Below are positions 1 through 9,733 of a stretch of 64,000 nucleotides of DNA, one piece after another. Below the pieces are notes generated by a model. That model ran no database searches. It worked only from the letters and a program-made list of their open reading frames with translations, and was not told the origin of the DNA. Both the position numbers and the translations under genes were made by a program. The DNA is from JAVBRA01 sp031548435 (lineage in GTDB: Bacteria; Bacteroidota; Bacteroidia; Bacteroidales; Rikenellaceae): positions 90,061-154,060 of the forward strand of contig JAVBRA010000014.1 in assembly GCA_031548435.1 (NCBI GenBank), written 5' to 3'. Every line of letters starts with the position of its first letter. Positions within the stretch are counted from its first letter, which is position 1.

Positions 1-1
1 G

Positions 2-457
2 GTCGACCTGAACCTGACCGGCACGGTGCTGCCCACGCTGGTTTTCGCCGAGCAGATGGCGGCCCGGGGCAAGGGTTCGGTGATCAACATCTCGTCGATG
101 GCGGCGCAGGGCGTCATTACGCGCGTGGCGGGATATTCGGCCTCCAAGGCGGCGGTCGACAACTTCACCCGCTGGATGGCCGTCGAGATGGCGAAGAAAT
201 TCGGCGAAGGCATCCGCGTCAACGCCATTGCGCCGGGCTTTTTCATCACCGAGCAAAACCGCACGCTGATGACCAATCCCGACGGCAGCCACAGCGACCG
301 GGCCAAAGACGTGATCCGCGCAACGCCGTTCGGCCGTCTGGGGCGCCCCGACGAACTCAACGGCGCGGCGGTGTTCCTCGCCAGCGACGCGTCGGCGTTC
401 GTGACGGGCACCGTGCTGCCGGTCGACGGTGGTTTCAGTATCTTCAGCGGGGTGTAG
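2..457 (+). CDS. SDR oxidoreductase, probable D-mannonate (fructuronate) oxidoreductase, 5' truncated by window
   Basis: The frame is open from the first base, so the N-terminal Rossmann half lies outside the window. What remains has the SDR catalytic YSASK motif and the C-terminal PVDGGFSIFSG segment typical of this class. The next genes are uxuA and uxaC, so the likely role is NAD(P)H-dependent interconversion of D-fructuronate and D-mannonate in glucuronate breakdown, in the cytoplasm. The family assignment is firm; the substrate is inferred from neighbours. Confidence 0.8.
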   Translation, partial: VDLNLTGTVLPTLVFAEQMAARGKGSVINISSMAAQGVITRVAGYSASKAAVDNFTRWMAVEMAKKFGEGIRVNAIAPGFFITEQNRTLMTNPDGSHSDRAKDVIRATPFGRLGRPDELNGAAVFLASDASAFVTGTVLPVDGGFSIFSGV

Positions 458-1088
458 TTGCCGGGGCTTCCACTCCGGAATAACAACCCGCCCGTGGTCG
501 AGAAAGTGCGATTTTCAGGACTTTTTCGCCCGGGACAACAATCCCGTCGCATATGCGTTTTTTATAACGATCATGAACAAACGCCCGACGGGGCGTACAG
601 GACAGTTGCATGGCCGGAGTTCCGGAAAAGGTTGGCGCGAAGTCTCGTTCCGTTTTACAACGATGTAAGCCGGACAAGTTCGTGGCGACCGCGGGCTTTG
701 GCTCTTCCGGAAGAGCGCCGTGTAAATTCAGCACCCTCCCAAGTGCCGCAGGAATAGTTTGTTATGACGAATCCGCAGCAAAATCCGTGGCTTTTGGTAT
801 TGAAATGCAACACGGCGGAAATCTCCGTGCTGCATGAGCGGAGAGGGTGTTTTTTCTTCCCGGCTTCGGGCGCACGCGTCGGCAGCTCCGGGAGTTCGGG
901 CAGCGTTGCCGCCTACGGGTTCTATTGGTTTGCGGCTCCCGCCAGCGGGGTGCTCGGATACTATCTGGATTCCCACAGCTTGAATGTCTCACTGAGCAAA
1001 TCCACGTTCCGCTCATTTGGCATGCCGGTGCGTTGTCTCCAAGAATTTACGGGCCGTCCTGTTTTACAGTCAATGAATTAAACCAAAT
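458..1088. other. 631-bp intergenic region with one gene remnant
   Basis: No intact gene, tRNA or convincing promoter was seen between the SDR gene and uxuA. Short open frames here lack recognisable domains, apart from the FISUMP-like fragment at 851-1045. Confidence 0.5.
851..1045 (+). pseudogene. Decayed C-terminal FISUMP (Fib-succ-major paralogous) domain fragment
   Basis: Translated in the frame open from 764 to 1081, this stretch reads FFPASGARVG..., then YGFYW, then FGMPVRC near the end. That order (FPA-G-R, YYW, FG-VRC) is the closing signature of FISUMP domains, as in the intact copy at the end of the 42930-44972 gene. The upstream two thirds of a normal domain and any signal peptide are missing. 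It is probably a relic of a lost surface protein gene. The start at 764 is unlikely to be used. Confidence 0.55.
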
Positions 1089-2270
1089 ATGGAAAGAGTC
1101 AAATTCGAACAATGCTGGCGATGGTACGGGCCGGGCGACCCGGTGTCGCTCAGCGACATCCGCCAGGCCGGGGCCACGGGAGTGGTAACGGCGCTGCACC
1201 ACATTGCCCCTGGGTTGGTATGGAGTGTGGACGAGATCGAAAAACGAAAACGGGTGGTGGAAGATGCCGGGCTGCGATGGTCGGTAGTCGAGAGCCTGCC
1301 GGTGAGCGAGCGGATCAAAACGCAATCGGCCGGATTCGGGGACGATATCGACAATTATAAAAAGAGCCTGCGCAACCTGGCTCAATGCGGCGTGATGGTG
1401 GTCACTTACAACTTCATGCCCGTGCTCGACTGGACGCGCACATCGGTGGCTTACCGGGTCGAGGACGGATCGCTGGCACTTCGTTATGAACGGGCGGCCT
1501 TCGTGGCGTTCGACCTGTTCATCCTCAGGCGCGAGGGCGCCGCTGCCGATTACACTCCCGCCGAAATCGAGGCGGCTACCGGACGGTTCGCCTCCATGAG
1601 CAACGAAGAGAAGCGCGATCTGGAACGGAGCATCCTGATGGGGCTGCCCGGAGCAGACGAAAGTTTTACCTTAGATGAAATCCGAAAAGGCCTTGATCGA
1701 TACCGGAGTACAGACGAAGAAAAACTTCGCGCCAACCTTGTTTACTTTCTGAAACAGGTGGCCCCCGTAGCCGACGAGGCGGGAATAAAACTGGCCATCC
1801 ACGCCGACGATCCCCCGTATAAACTGCTCGGGCTGCCGCGCATCATGAGCACGGCCGACGACTTCCGCAAACTGGTGGCGGCCGTGCCGAACCCGTCGAA
1901 CGGGCTGTGTTTCTGCACCGGTTCGTTCAGCGCCCGTGCCGATAACGACCTGCCGGCAATGGCCGCCGGGTTGGGCGACCGCATCAACTTCGTGCACCTG
2001 CGCAGCACCCAGCGCGACGATCAGGGCAACTTCTACGAGGCCAATCATTTAGAAGGGAGCGTGGATATGTACAACGTGGTGCGCAACCTGATCAAAGTGA
2101 TGAACGACCGCGGGGTGCCGTTGCCTATGCGCCCCGACCACGGACACCAGATGCTCGACGACCTGAAAAAGAGAACCTACCCTGGCTATTCTGCCATCGG
2201 ACGCCTGCGGGGCCTGGCCGAACTGCGAGGGCTGGAGATGGGGATCGGATGCACCCTGTACGGAAAATAG
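1089..2270 (+). CDS. uxuA: Mannonate dehydratase
   Basis: This 393-residue protein has the usual UxuA length. It shows the MERVKFEQCWRWYG start, an internal LCFCTGSFSAR segment with the metal-ligand region, and the C-terminal PMRPDHGHQ motif. It dehydrates D-mannonate to 2-keto-3-deoxygluconate in hexuronate catabolism. Only 26 bp separate it from uxaC, so the two are probably co-transcribed. The ATG at 1089 starts the conserved N-terminus directly. Confidence 0.95.
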   Translation: MERVKFEQCWRWYGPGDPVSLSDIRQAGATGVVTALHHIAPGLVWSVDEIEKRKRVVEDAGLRWSVVESLPVSERIKTQSAGFGDDIDNYKKSLRNLAQCGVMVVTYNFMPVLDWTRTSVAYRVEDGSLALRYERAAFVAFDLFILRREGAAADYTPAEIEAATGRFASMSNEEKRDLERSILMGLPGADESFTLDEIRKGLDRYRSTDEEKLRANLVYFLKQVAPVADEAGIKLAIHADDPPYKLLGLPRIMSTADDFRKLVAAVPNPSNGLCFCTGSFSARADNDLPAMAAGLGDRINFVHLRSTQRDDQGNFYEANHLEGSVDMYNVVRNLIKVMNDRGVPLPMRPDHGHQMLDDLKKRTYPGYSAIGRLRGLAELRGLEMGIGCTLYGK

Positions 2271-2296
2271 CGGCCTGAATTAAACCGGAATATCTC

Positions 2297-3703
2297 ATGA
2301 AACCGTTTATCCACAACGACTTCCTGTTAGAGGGCGACACCGCGCGCGGGCTCTACCACGACCATGCGGCTGCAATGCCGATCATCGACTACCACAACCA
2401 CCTCAGTCCGAAGATGATAGCCGAAAACCACCGATTCGCTTCGCTGACGGAACTGTGGCTCGGCGGCGACCACTACAAATGGCGGGCGATGCGCGCCAAC
2501 GGGGTGGGCGAGGAGTACATCACCGGCGACGCGCCCGACAGGGAAAAGTTCATGAAGTGGGCCGAGACAGTGCCCTACACCATGCGCAACCCGCTGTACC
2601 ACTGGACGCATCTGGAACTGACGCGCTATTTTGGCATCGACCTGCTGCTGAACGGAAAAACAGGGCCGGGTATCTACGACGCCTGCAACGAACGGTTGAA
2701 AGAAGAGGCATTCTCAGCCCGGGGGCTGCTCGAAAAAATGAAAGTCGAGGCGCTGTGCACGACCGACGATCCGGCCGACCGGCTCGAACACCATACCGCG
2801 ATAGCCGCCGACAGTAAATTCAAGATCAAGGTGTTGCCAACCTGGCGTCCCGACAAAACGATGGCCGTCGAAAACCCGGCAGAGTACAACGCCTATATCG
2901 ACCGGCTGGCGGCGGCGGCCGGAGTGGAAATCAGCAATTTCGGCGACCTGCTCAAAGCGCTCAAGAAACGCCAGCACGCTTTCGCCTCGGCCGGGTGCCG
3001 CCTGTCCGACCACGGGCTGTCGGAGGTGCCGGACGGAGAAGTATCGGACGAAAAAACCGCCGTCGCTTTCGCCAAAATACGGGGAGGAACGGCCCTGTCG
3101 CCACAGGAGGCGAACACGTTCAAAACCGGAATGCTCTGCCACCTGCTGGCCATGAACCACGAGATGGAGTGGACTCAACAGCTGCACATCGGCGCCATCC
3201 GCAACAACAACCTGCGGCTATTCAGCCGGTTAGGGCCCGATATCGGCTGCGACTCGATCGGTGACGGGCCGGTGGCGGCGGGGCTGTCGCGCGTGCTGGG
3301 GGTGCTGGACAGAGAGGATATGCTCTCGCGCACCATCCTCTACAACCTCAATCCGAAAGAGACCGAAGTGATGGCGACCATGGCCGGCAACTTCAACGCC
3401 GGCGAGGCCCCGGGCAAAATGCAGTACGGCGCGGCCTGGTGGTTCCTCGATCAGCTGGATGGCATGGAAAAACAACTCAATGCCTTGTCTTCGCTGGGGT
3501 TGTTGAGCCGCTTCGTCGGCATGCTCACCGATTCGCGCAGTTTCGTGTCGTTCCCGCGCCACGAATATTTCCGCCGCCTGCTGTGCAATGTGCTTGGACG
3601 TGACATCGACAGGGGATTGCTGCCCCGTTCCGAGATGGCATTCATCGGGCGCATGGTCGAGGATATCTGCTACCACAACGCAAAGCGTTATTTCGGGTTT
3701 TAA
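2297..3703 (+). CDS. uxaC: Glucuronate (uronate) isomerase
   Basis: The 468-residue product carries the amidohydrolase-type metal motif DYHNHLSP near residue 31-38 and the RNNNLRLF segment typical of UxaC. It isomerises D-glucuronate to D-fructuronate (and galacturonate to tagaturonate), the first cytoplasmic step before mannonate oxidoreductase and UxuA. A symmetrical terminator follows at 3721. Confidence 0.95.
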   Translation: MKPFIHNDFLLEGDTARGLYHDHAAAMPIIDYHNHLSPKMIAENHRFASLTELWLGGDHYKWRAMRANGVGEEYITGDAPDREKFMKWAETVPYTMRNPLYHWTHLELTRYFGIDLLLNGKTGPGIYDACNERLKEEAFSARGLLEKMKVEALCTTDDPADRLEHHTAIAADSKFKIKVLPTWRPDKTMAVENPAEYNAYIDRLAAAAGVEISNFGDLLKALKKRQHAFASAGCRLSDHGLSEVPDGEVSDEKTAVAFAKIRGGTALSPQEANTFKTGMLCHLLAMNHEMEWTQQLHIGAIRNNNLRLFSRLGPDIGCDSIGDGPVAAGLSRVLGVLDREDMLSRTILYNLNPKETEVMATMAGNFNAGEAPGKMQYGAAWWFLDQLDGMEKQLNALSSLGLLSRFVGMLTDSRSFVSFPRHEYFRRLLCNVLGRDIDRGLLPRSEMAFIGRMVEDICYHNAKRYFGF

Positions 3704-3720
3704 TCCCGTTCCATGAAACA

Positions 3721-3750
3721 AAAGGGAGTCCCGGCCGGGACTCCCTTTTT
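3721..3750. terminator. Bidirectional Rho-independent terminator between uxaC and the MFS gene
   Basis: A perfect palindrome AAAGGGAGTCCC/GGGACTCCCTTT with an A-tract on one side and a T-tract on the other lies between convergent genes, so it can serve both strands. Confidence 0.85.
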
Positions 3751-3767
3751 CGTTATCATGCGAACGA

Positions 3768-5150
3768 TCAACTTCTTTTATTCGGCAACTCCAGCCCGTA
3801 GTGCTTCTTCGCATCTTCGCGCTTGAGCAGGAAAGCGAACAGGATGGCCAAAATGCCCAGCGAGGCGAAAATGACCATCGGCAGGGTGTAGTCGTATTGT
3901 GCCTTGGAAAGCCCCTCTTCGGTGATGATATGACCGGTGATGCAGTACTTGTCGAGCACCTTGCCGATGAGGTAGGGCACGCCCATCAGGCCCCAGTTCT
4001 GGATCCAGAAGATGAGCGAATAAGCCGTTCCGAGGCGGTTGTGCGGAATGATCTTCGCCACCGAGGGCCACATGGCCGACGGAACGAGCGAGAACGCCAC
4101 ACCCAGCACCAGCACCAGAATCACGGCCATCCATACCTCGTTGAACATGGGGACGGCAAAGAACGTGTGCACCAGCACCAGCATGGCCGATCCCAACAGC
4201 ATGATCGACGCCCCCCTGCCTTTTTTGTCGTACAGGCTGCCGAACAGCGGCGTCAGCACCAGCGTGCCGATGGGCAATAGCGAGGGTACGCGTCCCGCTA
4301 ATTTTTCGCTCACTCCGAACTTGTTGACCATCAGGTCGGGGGCGTATTTAAGGAACGGGAATACAGCCGAATAGAACAACACGCAAAGGATGGCAATGTA
4401 CCAGAACGCCTTGATGTTGGCAATAGAGAAAATATCTTTGAAACGGAACGGGTCTTCGTCCGGCGTGCCATGCATTTGCGCAATTTTGTCGTGCTTTTTA
4501 TCCATCACCACGAACACCAGGAACGACAACAGGCCCACCAGAATGACGGCCACGCCCAGCAACACCGGCGTGCTGATCGAATATTTCTGGGCGACTGATC
4601 CCGACAGGTAAAGCGCCCCGAACGTTCCCAAACGGGCGCAGGCCACCTGAAGCCCCATGGCCAATGCCAGCTCTTTGCCGTAAAACCACTTGGCGATGAT
4701 TTTCGTGACGGTGATCCCGGCCACCTCGACCCCCACGCCGAAAATGGTAAACCCGATCGAGGCGTAAAGTACCTGCAGCAGGATCTTCGCTCCGAAGATG
4801 GTCACATAGCTCTCGGCCAGGGCGGGGTGCGACACCGCCCAATATTTGATGAACACGCCCACCAGCATCACCGTTACGGCCAGCACGCCGGTGATGCGCT
4901 CGCCCAGCTTGTCGAGGATGATCCCCCCGAAGATGAGCATCAGCAGGAACACATTCAGCCACCCGTAGGCGCTGTTGAAAAACCCGAAGTCGCTGCTCTC
5001 CCAGTGGAACTGCATTTCGAGCATCCCCTTCAGAGGCGCCATGACGTCGGTGATGAAGTAGCCTGCCATCATGGTCAGCGAAACGAAAACGAGCACGATC
5101 CATCGTGCGCCTTTCGATTCGTGCAGTTTGTTTTGTAGCTTTTCTGTCAT
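3768..5150 (-). CDS. MFS transporter, candidate hexuronate permease
   Basis: This 460-residue protein has about 12 hydrophobic segments and the layout of the major facilitator superfamily. The N-terminus is cytoplasmic and charged; the first helix starts near WIVLVFVSLTMMAG. It is convergent with uxuA-uxaC, which suggests hexuronate or a related sugar acid as substrate, but no residue in the sequence fixes the substrate. Confidence 0.8.
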   Translation of the reverse strand: MTEKLQNKLHESKGARWIVLVFVSLTMMAGYFITDVMAPLKGMLEMQFHWESSDFGFFNSAYGWLNVFLLMLIFGGIILDKLGERITGVLAVTVMLVGVFIKYWAVSHPALAESYVTIFGAKILLQVLYASIGFTIFGVGVEVAGITVTKIIAKWFYGKELALAMGLQVACARLGTFGALYLSGSVAQKYSISTPVLLGVAVILVGLLSFLVFVVMDKKHDKIAQMHGTPDEDPFRFKDIFSIANIKAFWYIAILCVLFYSAVFPFLKYAPDLMVNKFGVSEKLAGRVPSLLPIGTLVLTPLFGSLYDKKGRGASIMLLGSAMLVLVHTFFAVPMFNEVWMAVILVLVLGVAFSLVPSAMWPSVAKIIPHNRLGTAYSLIFWIQNWGLMGVPYLIGKVLDKYCITGHIITEEGLSKAQYDYTLPMVIFASLGILAILFAFLLKREDAKKHYGLELPNKRS

Positions 5151-5270
5151 ATCGTCGTTATTTGGTTGTTTCCTGAAAACGGACGTAAAGATAACGAATT
5201 ATTCCGCTCATGCACGATGCCCTCCCGCGAGATGACATTACAGAACCTCAGGATCCCGCTCCGAGAGCCC

Positions 5271-7235
5271 CTACGGGTTCAGGTAGATTTCCAGCAGCTC
5301 GTACGCCTGTTCGATGCCCAGCTCGCCGGCCTTGCTCAGGTCGTAGGCGCCCTTGGAGGTCTCTTTGAGGTAAATCATCACCAGGCCGCGGTTGTAGTAG
5401 GCCTCCCCGAACAGGGGGTAAAGCTCGATGGCCCGCGTGTAGTCGGCGATGGCCTCGGTGGTTTGGCCGGTGACGCAACGGACGTTGGCCCGGTTATAAT
5501 AGGCATAGGCGTATTCGGGGTAGAGCTCGATGGTCCGGTCGAGGTCGGCCAGCACACGGTCGTAATTGTAGGTGTGGGTGAAGGTGTTGTTGAGTTGTCC
5601 GGCGCTCTCGCCGCTGGCGATGATTCCCTGGGCTCCGCTTTCGATCGAGGCGATGAAGTCGATCATTTCGGCCTGCACCACAGCGCGGTTCAGGTACAGG
5701 AACGGATTGTCGGGCTGTCGCTCGATGGCCGCCGAAAGGTTGGCTGCGGCATGGGTGTATTGCCCCAGCATCGACTGGGTGACGCTGCGGCCGAGATAGG
5801 CCCGCCACGATTTGTCGCCGGCGAGTGTCCGTTCCGCCTCGCCGTCCCTTATCGACACCGAGTCGCCCGGCAGGTTGCCCGAAGGGGCCATCGTCAGGCC
5901 GGCGATCCCCGCCCGGAGCCGGAATTCGTTCTCGCGCGGGGGAGCGTACCGGTAAAGCCGCGACGAAGCGTCCGTTTCCTCAGCCCGACACAGGGTGAAA
6001 CGGAACATGGGCATCAACCGGATAGCGGTGTAATCGCTCTCCTCGGGCGCAAACCCCTTCTCTTCGTAATCGAAACTCAGAATGGCGTCGAAACGGCGGC
6101 TGGTGTCAGCGAAACTCTCGGGGTCGACCCTCACCTGTGCGAAATAGTCGGCCACTTTCTGCTGCCCCACACGATAATCGGCCTTGGCGCCGGGAATGTC
6201 GTTGAGCATATGCCTGAGTTGCGATCGGTTCATGTAGGCATTGGCGAAATCGGGATAGAGTTCGATGGCCCGCCCGTAATCGTCGATGGCCGCCATCAGG
6301 TTCCCCAGCTCCACCTGCAACGCGGCGCGGTTGTAGAACACCAGCACGTTGCTGGGGCTCAGTCGCGCCACCCGGTCGTAGTCGGACAGGGCCTTGTTGT
6401 AGTCGCCGATCTGGGTGCGCAGCAGCGCCCGGTTGAACCATGCCACCGACACGGTGGAGTCGAGCGCCACCACGTGCGAAAAGTCGTCGATGGCCTGCAA
6501 CGGGCGGTTGGTGTTGGCATAGATGAGCGCCCGGTTGAACCAGGCCGGGATCAGCGCGCTGTCGAGTTCAATGGATTGGTCGAGGTCGGCCAGGGCATGG
6601 TCGTAGTCGCCCTGGAGGGAATAGAGGCTCCCGCGGCGGAAATAGCCCCGGGGATCGTAAATGTTGGTGCGGATGGCCCGGGTGTAGTCGGCATAGGCGG
6701 CGGCGGTATCGGCCCGGTAAAGGTTGCACGAGCCGCGATTGAGATAGGCCTCGACCGACTTGGGTTCCTGCTTGAGGTAGGCATTGAAGTCGCCGATGGC
6801 CTTGTCGACCTGCTGGCTCATCATGTAGGCGACCCCTCGGCTGAAGAACGCTTCGGGCTGGTTGGGCCGCAGAGCAATGGCCTGGTCGAAATCGGCAAGC
6901 GCCTCGTCGAACCTGTTCTGCCGCGAACGGGCGATGCCGCGGTAGAGCAGGGCGGTGGTGAAGGCCTGGTGATGGCGGATGGCGGCGCTGAAATCGCTCT
7001 CGGCCCCGATGACGTCGCCCTGATTGTACTTGGCGATGCCACGCATCAGATAGCCGTCGTACAGGGTGCTGTCGGAGGTGAGCAACACATTGAGCAGGCC
7101 GATCGCCCCGCGGTAGTCTTTGTCCATCAACAGGTCGCTGCTGCGGTAAAGAAAAGACTCTTTGTTCAATTGGGCCGAGATCCGCCACGGAAAAAGGCAG
7201 AACAAAAACAGGAACAGGGGCAGGAATCTTTTCAT
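5271..7235 (-). CDS. Exported tetratricopeptide-repeat protein
   Basis: I chose the ATG at 7235 because it opens a clear signal peptide (MKRFLPLFLFLFCLFPWRIS, then AQ); 18 codons upstream are also open but encode no signal. The 654-residue product contains many 34-residue TPR units (A-YNRG, LYP-YAYAYYNRA patterns) in two blocks, about residues 25-330 and 470-640. A 120-residue non-repeat insert separates the blocks. It is likely a periplasmic or outer-membrane-associated scaffold. No specific partner can be named. Confidence 0.8.
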   Translation of the reverse strand: MKRFLPLFLFLFCLFPWRISAQLNKESFLYRSSDLLMDKDYRGAIGLLNVLLTSDSTLYDGYLMRGIAKYNQGDVIGAESDFSAAIRHHQAFTTALLYRGIARSRQNRFDEALADFDQAIALRPNQPEAFFSRGVAYMMSQQVDKAIGDFNAYLKQEPKSVEAYLNRGSCNLYRADTAAAYADYTRAIRTNIYDPRGYFRRGSLYSLQGDYDHALADLDQSIELDSALIPAWFNRALIYANTNRPLQAIDDFSHVVALDSTVSVAWFNRALLRTQIGDYNKALSDYDRVARLSPSNVLVFYNRAALQVELGNLMAAIDDYGRAIELYPDFANAYMNRSQLRHMLNDIPGAKADYRVGQQKVADYFAQVRVDPESFADTSRRFDAILSFDYEEKGFAPEESDYTAIRLMPMFRFTLCRAEETDASSRLYRYAPPRENEFRLRAGIAGLTMAPSGNLPGDSVSIRDGEAERTLAGDKSWRAYLGRSVTQSMLGQYTHAAANLSAAIERQPDNPFLYLNRAVVQAEMIDFIASIESGAQGIIASGESAGQLNNTFTHTYNYDRVLADLDRTIELYPEYAYAYYNRANVRCVTGQTTEAIADYTRAIELYPLFGEAYYNRGLVMIYLKETSKGAYDLSKAGELGIEQAYELLEIYLNP

Positions 7236-7255
7236 CAGGCAGACGATATCGCCAA

Positions 7256-7263
7256 CAAAAATA
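7256..7263 (-). promoter_or_regulatory. Bacteroidota -7 element for the TPR gene
   Basis: On the minus strand this reads TATTTTTG, matching TAnnTTTG, about 20 bases before the ATG at 7235. No clear TTTG -33 element was found at the usual distance. Confidence 0.4.
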
Positions 7264-7326
7264 GATAATTCTGCCGACACGCAAGCCATCGGAGCCGAAA
7301 TGTTTCCTTATTTGACCGCTTTCCAC

Positions 7327-7334
7327 TATCTTTG
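7327..7334 (+). promoter_or_regulatory. -7 element, probable recQ promoter
   Basis: TATCTTTG matches TAnnTTTG. An upstream TTTG exists at 7311 but only 12 bp away, so the -33 match is poor. Transcription from here would cross the repeat at 7415 before recQ. Confidence 0.45.
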
Positions 7335-7414
7335 CATTTGCACCGCAACACAGCGCCACACCCGCATGGCAGGAAAGAGAAATACCTTTTCTGTTCAAAG
7401 TGAGCCGGCGGCAT

Positions 7415-7466
7415 TGTCATTCCGGAGTTGACCCGAAATCTTTACCGGATCGAATCCGGGACGACA
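7415..7466. repeat. Short interspersed palindromic repeat (TGTCATTCCGGA... type)
   Basis: The element starts TGTCATTCCGG and ends CCGGGACGACA, an imperfect inverted repeat with an internal CCGGATCGAATCCGG palindrome. This is a common bacterial intergenic repeat style; a related element lies at 52034-52123. It falls inside the 5' extension of the recQ frame and argues that this extension is not translated. Confidence 0.6.
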
Positions 7467-7498
7467 CAAAATATCATTTGCAACCAATCGCACAGCGT

Positions 7499-9388
7499 GT
7501 GGCTAAGATCAACGACATTCTGAAGGAATACTGGGGTTACGACTCGTTCCGCCCCATGCAGCGCGAGGTGATCGAGGCCGTGTGCGGCGGCAACGACGTG
7601 CTGGCCCTGCTGCCCACCGGGGGCGGCAAGTCGATCATGTACCAGGCGGCGGCGCTGTCGATGGAGGGGATCTGCCTGGTGGTCACGCCGCTCATCGCCC
7701 TGATGAACGACCAGGTGGCCGCCCTGCGCCGCCGGAAAATCAGCGCCGTGGCCGTCAACTCGTCGATGAGTTACAAGGAGATCGACATCGTCCTCGACAA
7801 CTGTGTTTACGGCGACTGCAAGTTTCTGTACGTGTCGCCCGAGCGGCTCGAAACCGAGATATTCCGCCTGCGGTTCGCAAAAATGAACGTCTGCCTGATC
7901 GCCGTCGACGAGGCGCACTGCATCTCGCAATGGGGCTACGATTTCCGCCCGTCCTACCTCAATATTGCCCAAATCCGCCCGCTGGCGCCCGAGGCGCCCG
8001 TGCTGGCCGTAACGGCAACGGCAACCGCCCGCGTGGCCGACGACATCATGGAGAAGTTGTGCTTCCGGATGCCGCTGGTCAAATGCACCACCTTCGCCCG
8101 CGACAACATCTCGTTCGTGGTGCGCCAGACCGAAAACAAGCAGGAGCAACTGTTGCGCATCATCAACGGCGTGAGAGGGCAGGGGATCGTCTACTCGCGC
8201 AGCCGGGGGAGGGTGGAGGAGATCGCCAAAATGCTGCAACAAAACGGCGTGTCGGCCGAGGCTTACCACGCCGGAATGGGCTACGCCCTGCGGAGGATGA
8301 AACAGCAGGCGTGGTCGAGGGGAGAGATGCGGGTGATCGTGGCCACCAACGCTTTCGGCATGGGCATCGACAAGCCCGACGTGCGTTTTGTGGCGCACTG
8401 GGAGCCGTCGGCCTCGCCCGAGGAGTATTACCAGGAGGCGGGCCGGGCCGGGCGCGACGGCAAACCGGCTTACGCCGTGCTGCTTTATTCGGCGTCGGAC
8501 ATCGAAAGCGCCCGGTCGAGGTTCCGCATGGAGTTCCCCACCATGGAGCAGATCAAAAGCACCTACGAGGCCGTGTTCAATTATCTTCAAATCCCCGTGG
8601 GGGCGGGGCAGTTCGCCACCCGCGAGTTCAACTTGCACGACTTCAGCTACAAGTTCAAGCTCTATCCGGCTACCGCCCGCAGCGCCATCGACATCCTCGA
8701 CCTGAACGGCTACATGACCCTGACCGACGAAATGGAGTTCCCCACGCGCATCATGTTCACCGTGCCGCGCGATAGTCTGTACCGCGTGCAGGTGGAGCAG
8801 AAACAGCTGGAAACGTTCATCAAGGCCATGCTGCGCCACTACCCGGGCATGTTCACCGAAATGGTGCCCGTCGACGAGGAGCACATGGCGCATGTGACCG
8901 GCTACACGGTCGAACAGATCCGGGAGTTCGTGCTGACGCTGGGACAGATACGGATCATCCGCTACACGCTGCGGCGCCGCTGCCCGATGCTGGTTCTGCG
9001 CGAAGAACGGCTGCCGTCCGGCAACATCGTACTCTCGCCCTCGTCTTACGCCCAACGCAAAGAGAGCGCCGTGGCCCGCATCGGGTCGATGATCGCCTAC
9101 TACACCAACACCGAACGTTGCCGTCCGGCCATGTTGCGCGAATACTTCGGAGAAAAAGAGTGCCCCCCCTGCGGCTGTTGCGACGTGTGCCGGGCGAAAA
9201 AGGGCGGCGCCGGCGGAAAAACGGGCGAGATGATACATGAAATCCTCGCCGCGGAAGAGCACACGATCAATTCACTGGCGGAAAGAATCGGCAACAACCT
9301 CACCACCACCATCCGCATCGCAGAGGAGCTGCAAGCCGAAGGAAGCGTGACGTTGACGCCCGACGGAAAACTGAAACCCGTGAAATAA
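7499..9388 (+). CDS. recQ: ATP-dependent DNA helicase RecQ
   Basis: The protein has Walker A LLPTGGGKS, the DEAH-type AVDEAHC box, QEAGRAGRDG (motif VI) and a C-terminal zinc-binding cysteine cluster ECPPCGCCDVC, followed by a winged-helix-like tail. It unwinds DNA 3'-5' in recombination and repair. I take the GTG at 7499 (VAKINDILKEYWG) as the start: the frame is open from an ATG at 7400, but that extension is encoded by an intergenic repeat. About 629 residues. No HRDC domain is evident. Confidence 0.93.
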   Translation: MAKINDILKEYWGYDSFRPMQREVIEAVCGGNDVLALLPTGGGKSIMYQAAALSMEGICLVVTPLIALMNDQVAALRRRKISAVAVNSSMSYKEIDIVLDNCVYGDCKFLYVSPERLETEIFRLRFAKMNVCLIAVDEAHCISQWGYDFRPSYLNIAQIRPLAPEAPVLAVTATATARVADDIMEKLCFRMPLVKCTTFARDNISFVVRQTENKQEQLLRIINGVRGQGIVYSRSRGRVEEIAKMLQQNGVSAEAYHAGMGYALRRMKQQAWSRGEMRVIVATNAFGMGIDKPDVRFVAHWEPSASPEEYYQEAGRAGRDGKPAYAVLLYSASDIESARSRFRMEFPTMEQIKSTYEAVFNYLQIPVGAGQFATREFNLHDFSYKFKLYPATARSAIDILDLNGYMTLTDEMEFPTRIMFTVPRDSLYRVQVEQKQLETFIKAMLRHYPGMFTEMVPVDEEHMAHVTGYTVEQIREFVLTLGQIRIIRYTLRRRCPMLVLREERLPSGNIVLSPSSYAQRKESAVARIGSMIAYYTNTERCRPAMLREYFGEKECPPCGCCDVCRAKKGGAGGKTGEMIHEILAAEEHTINSLAERIGNNLTTTIRIAEELQAEGSVTLTPDGKLKPVK

Positions 9389-9733
9389 GGCGGCTTATTT
9401 TCGCGCCCCCCTTCAAAAAACATCGCGATTAGACCTCCAACCGTCAGGGCGACACAAACGCCACCCTCCTCCTTTATCCTTAAGCAGCATGGCCTCGCCG
9501 ATTTTGGATTTGACCTCTTCCTGCTTTTCCGGTTTTTCCGGCAAAATATCAATCCCGTGAAACCGGCGCCTGCGCATGCCCGATCCGACGTCCATCCGGC
9601 GGACTTTTCCCGTCCTCTTTCATGGGAAATGAATGCGTTGATCCCCTTGCGGGAAGATATCCGATAAAACTTGATCCGCCGGGGAATAATCTTTTTCTAA
9701 AATCGTTATCTTTGTCGTCAATTTTCCAAGCAG
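9389..9733. other. 345-bp intergenic region
   Basis: No gene was recognised. It contains only the -7 element at 9707-9714 for the following exonuclease gene. Confidence 0.4.
9707..9714 (+). promoter_or_regulatory. -7 element upstream of the exonuclease operon
   Basis: TATCTTTG matches TAnnTTTG about 20 bp before the ATG at 9734; the -33 region lacks a clear TTTG. Confidence 0.45.

Noticed and set aside
5166..7268. 700-residue open frame on the plus strand across the TPR gene
   Set aside because: Mirror of a GC-rich gene; the minus strand has a signal peptide and clear TPR repeats, and the plus frame has no domain.
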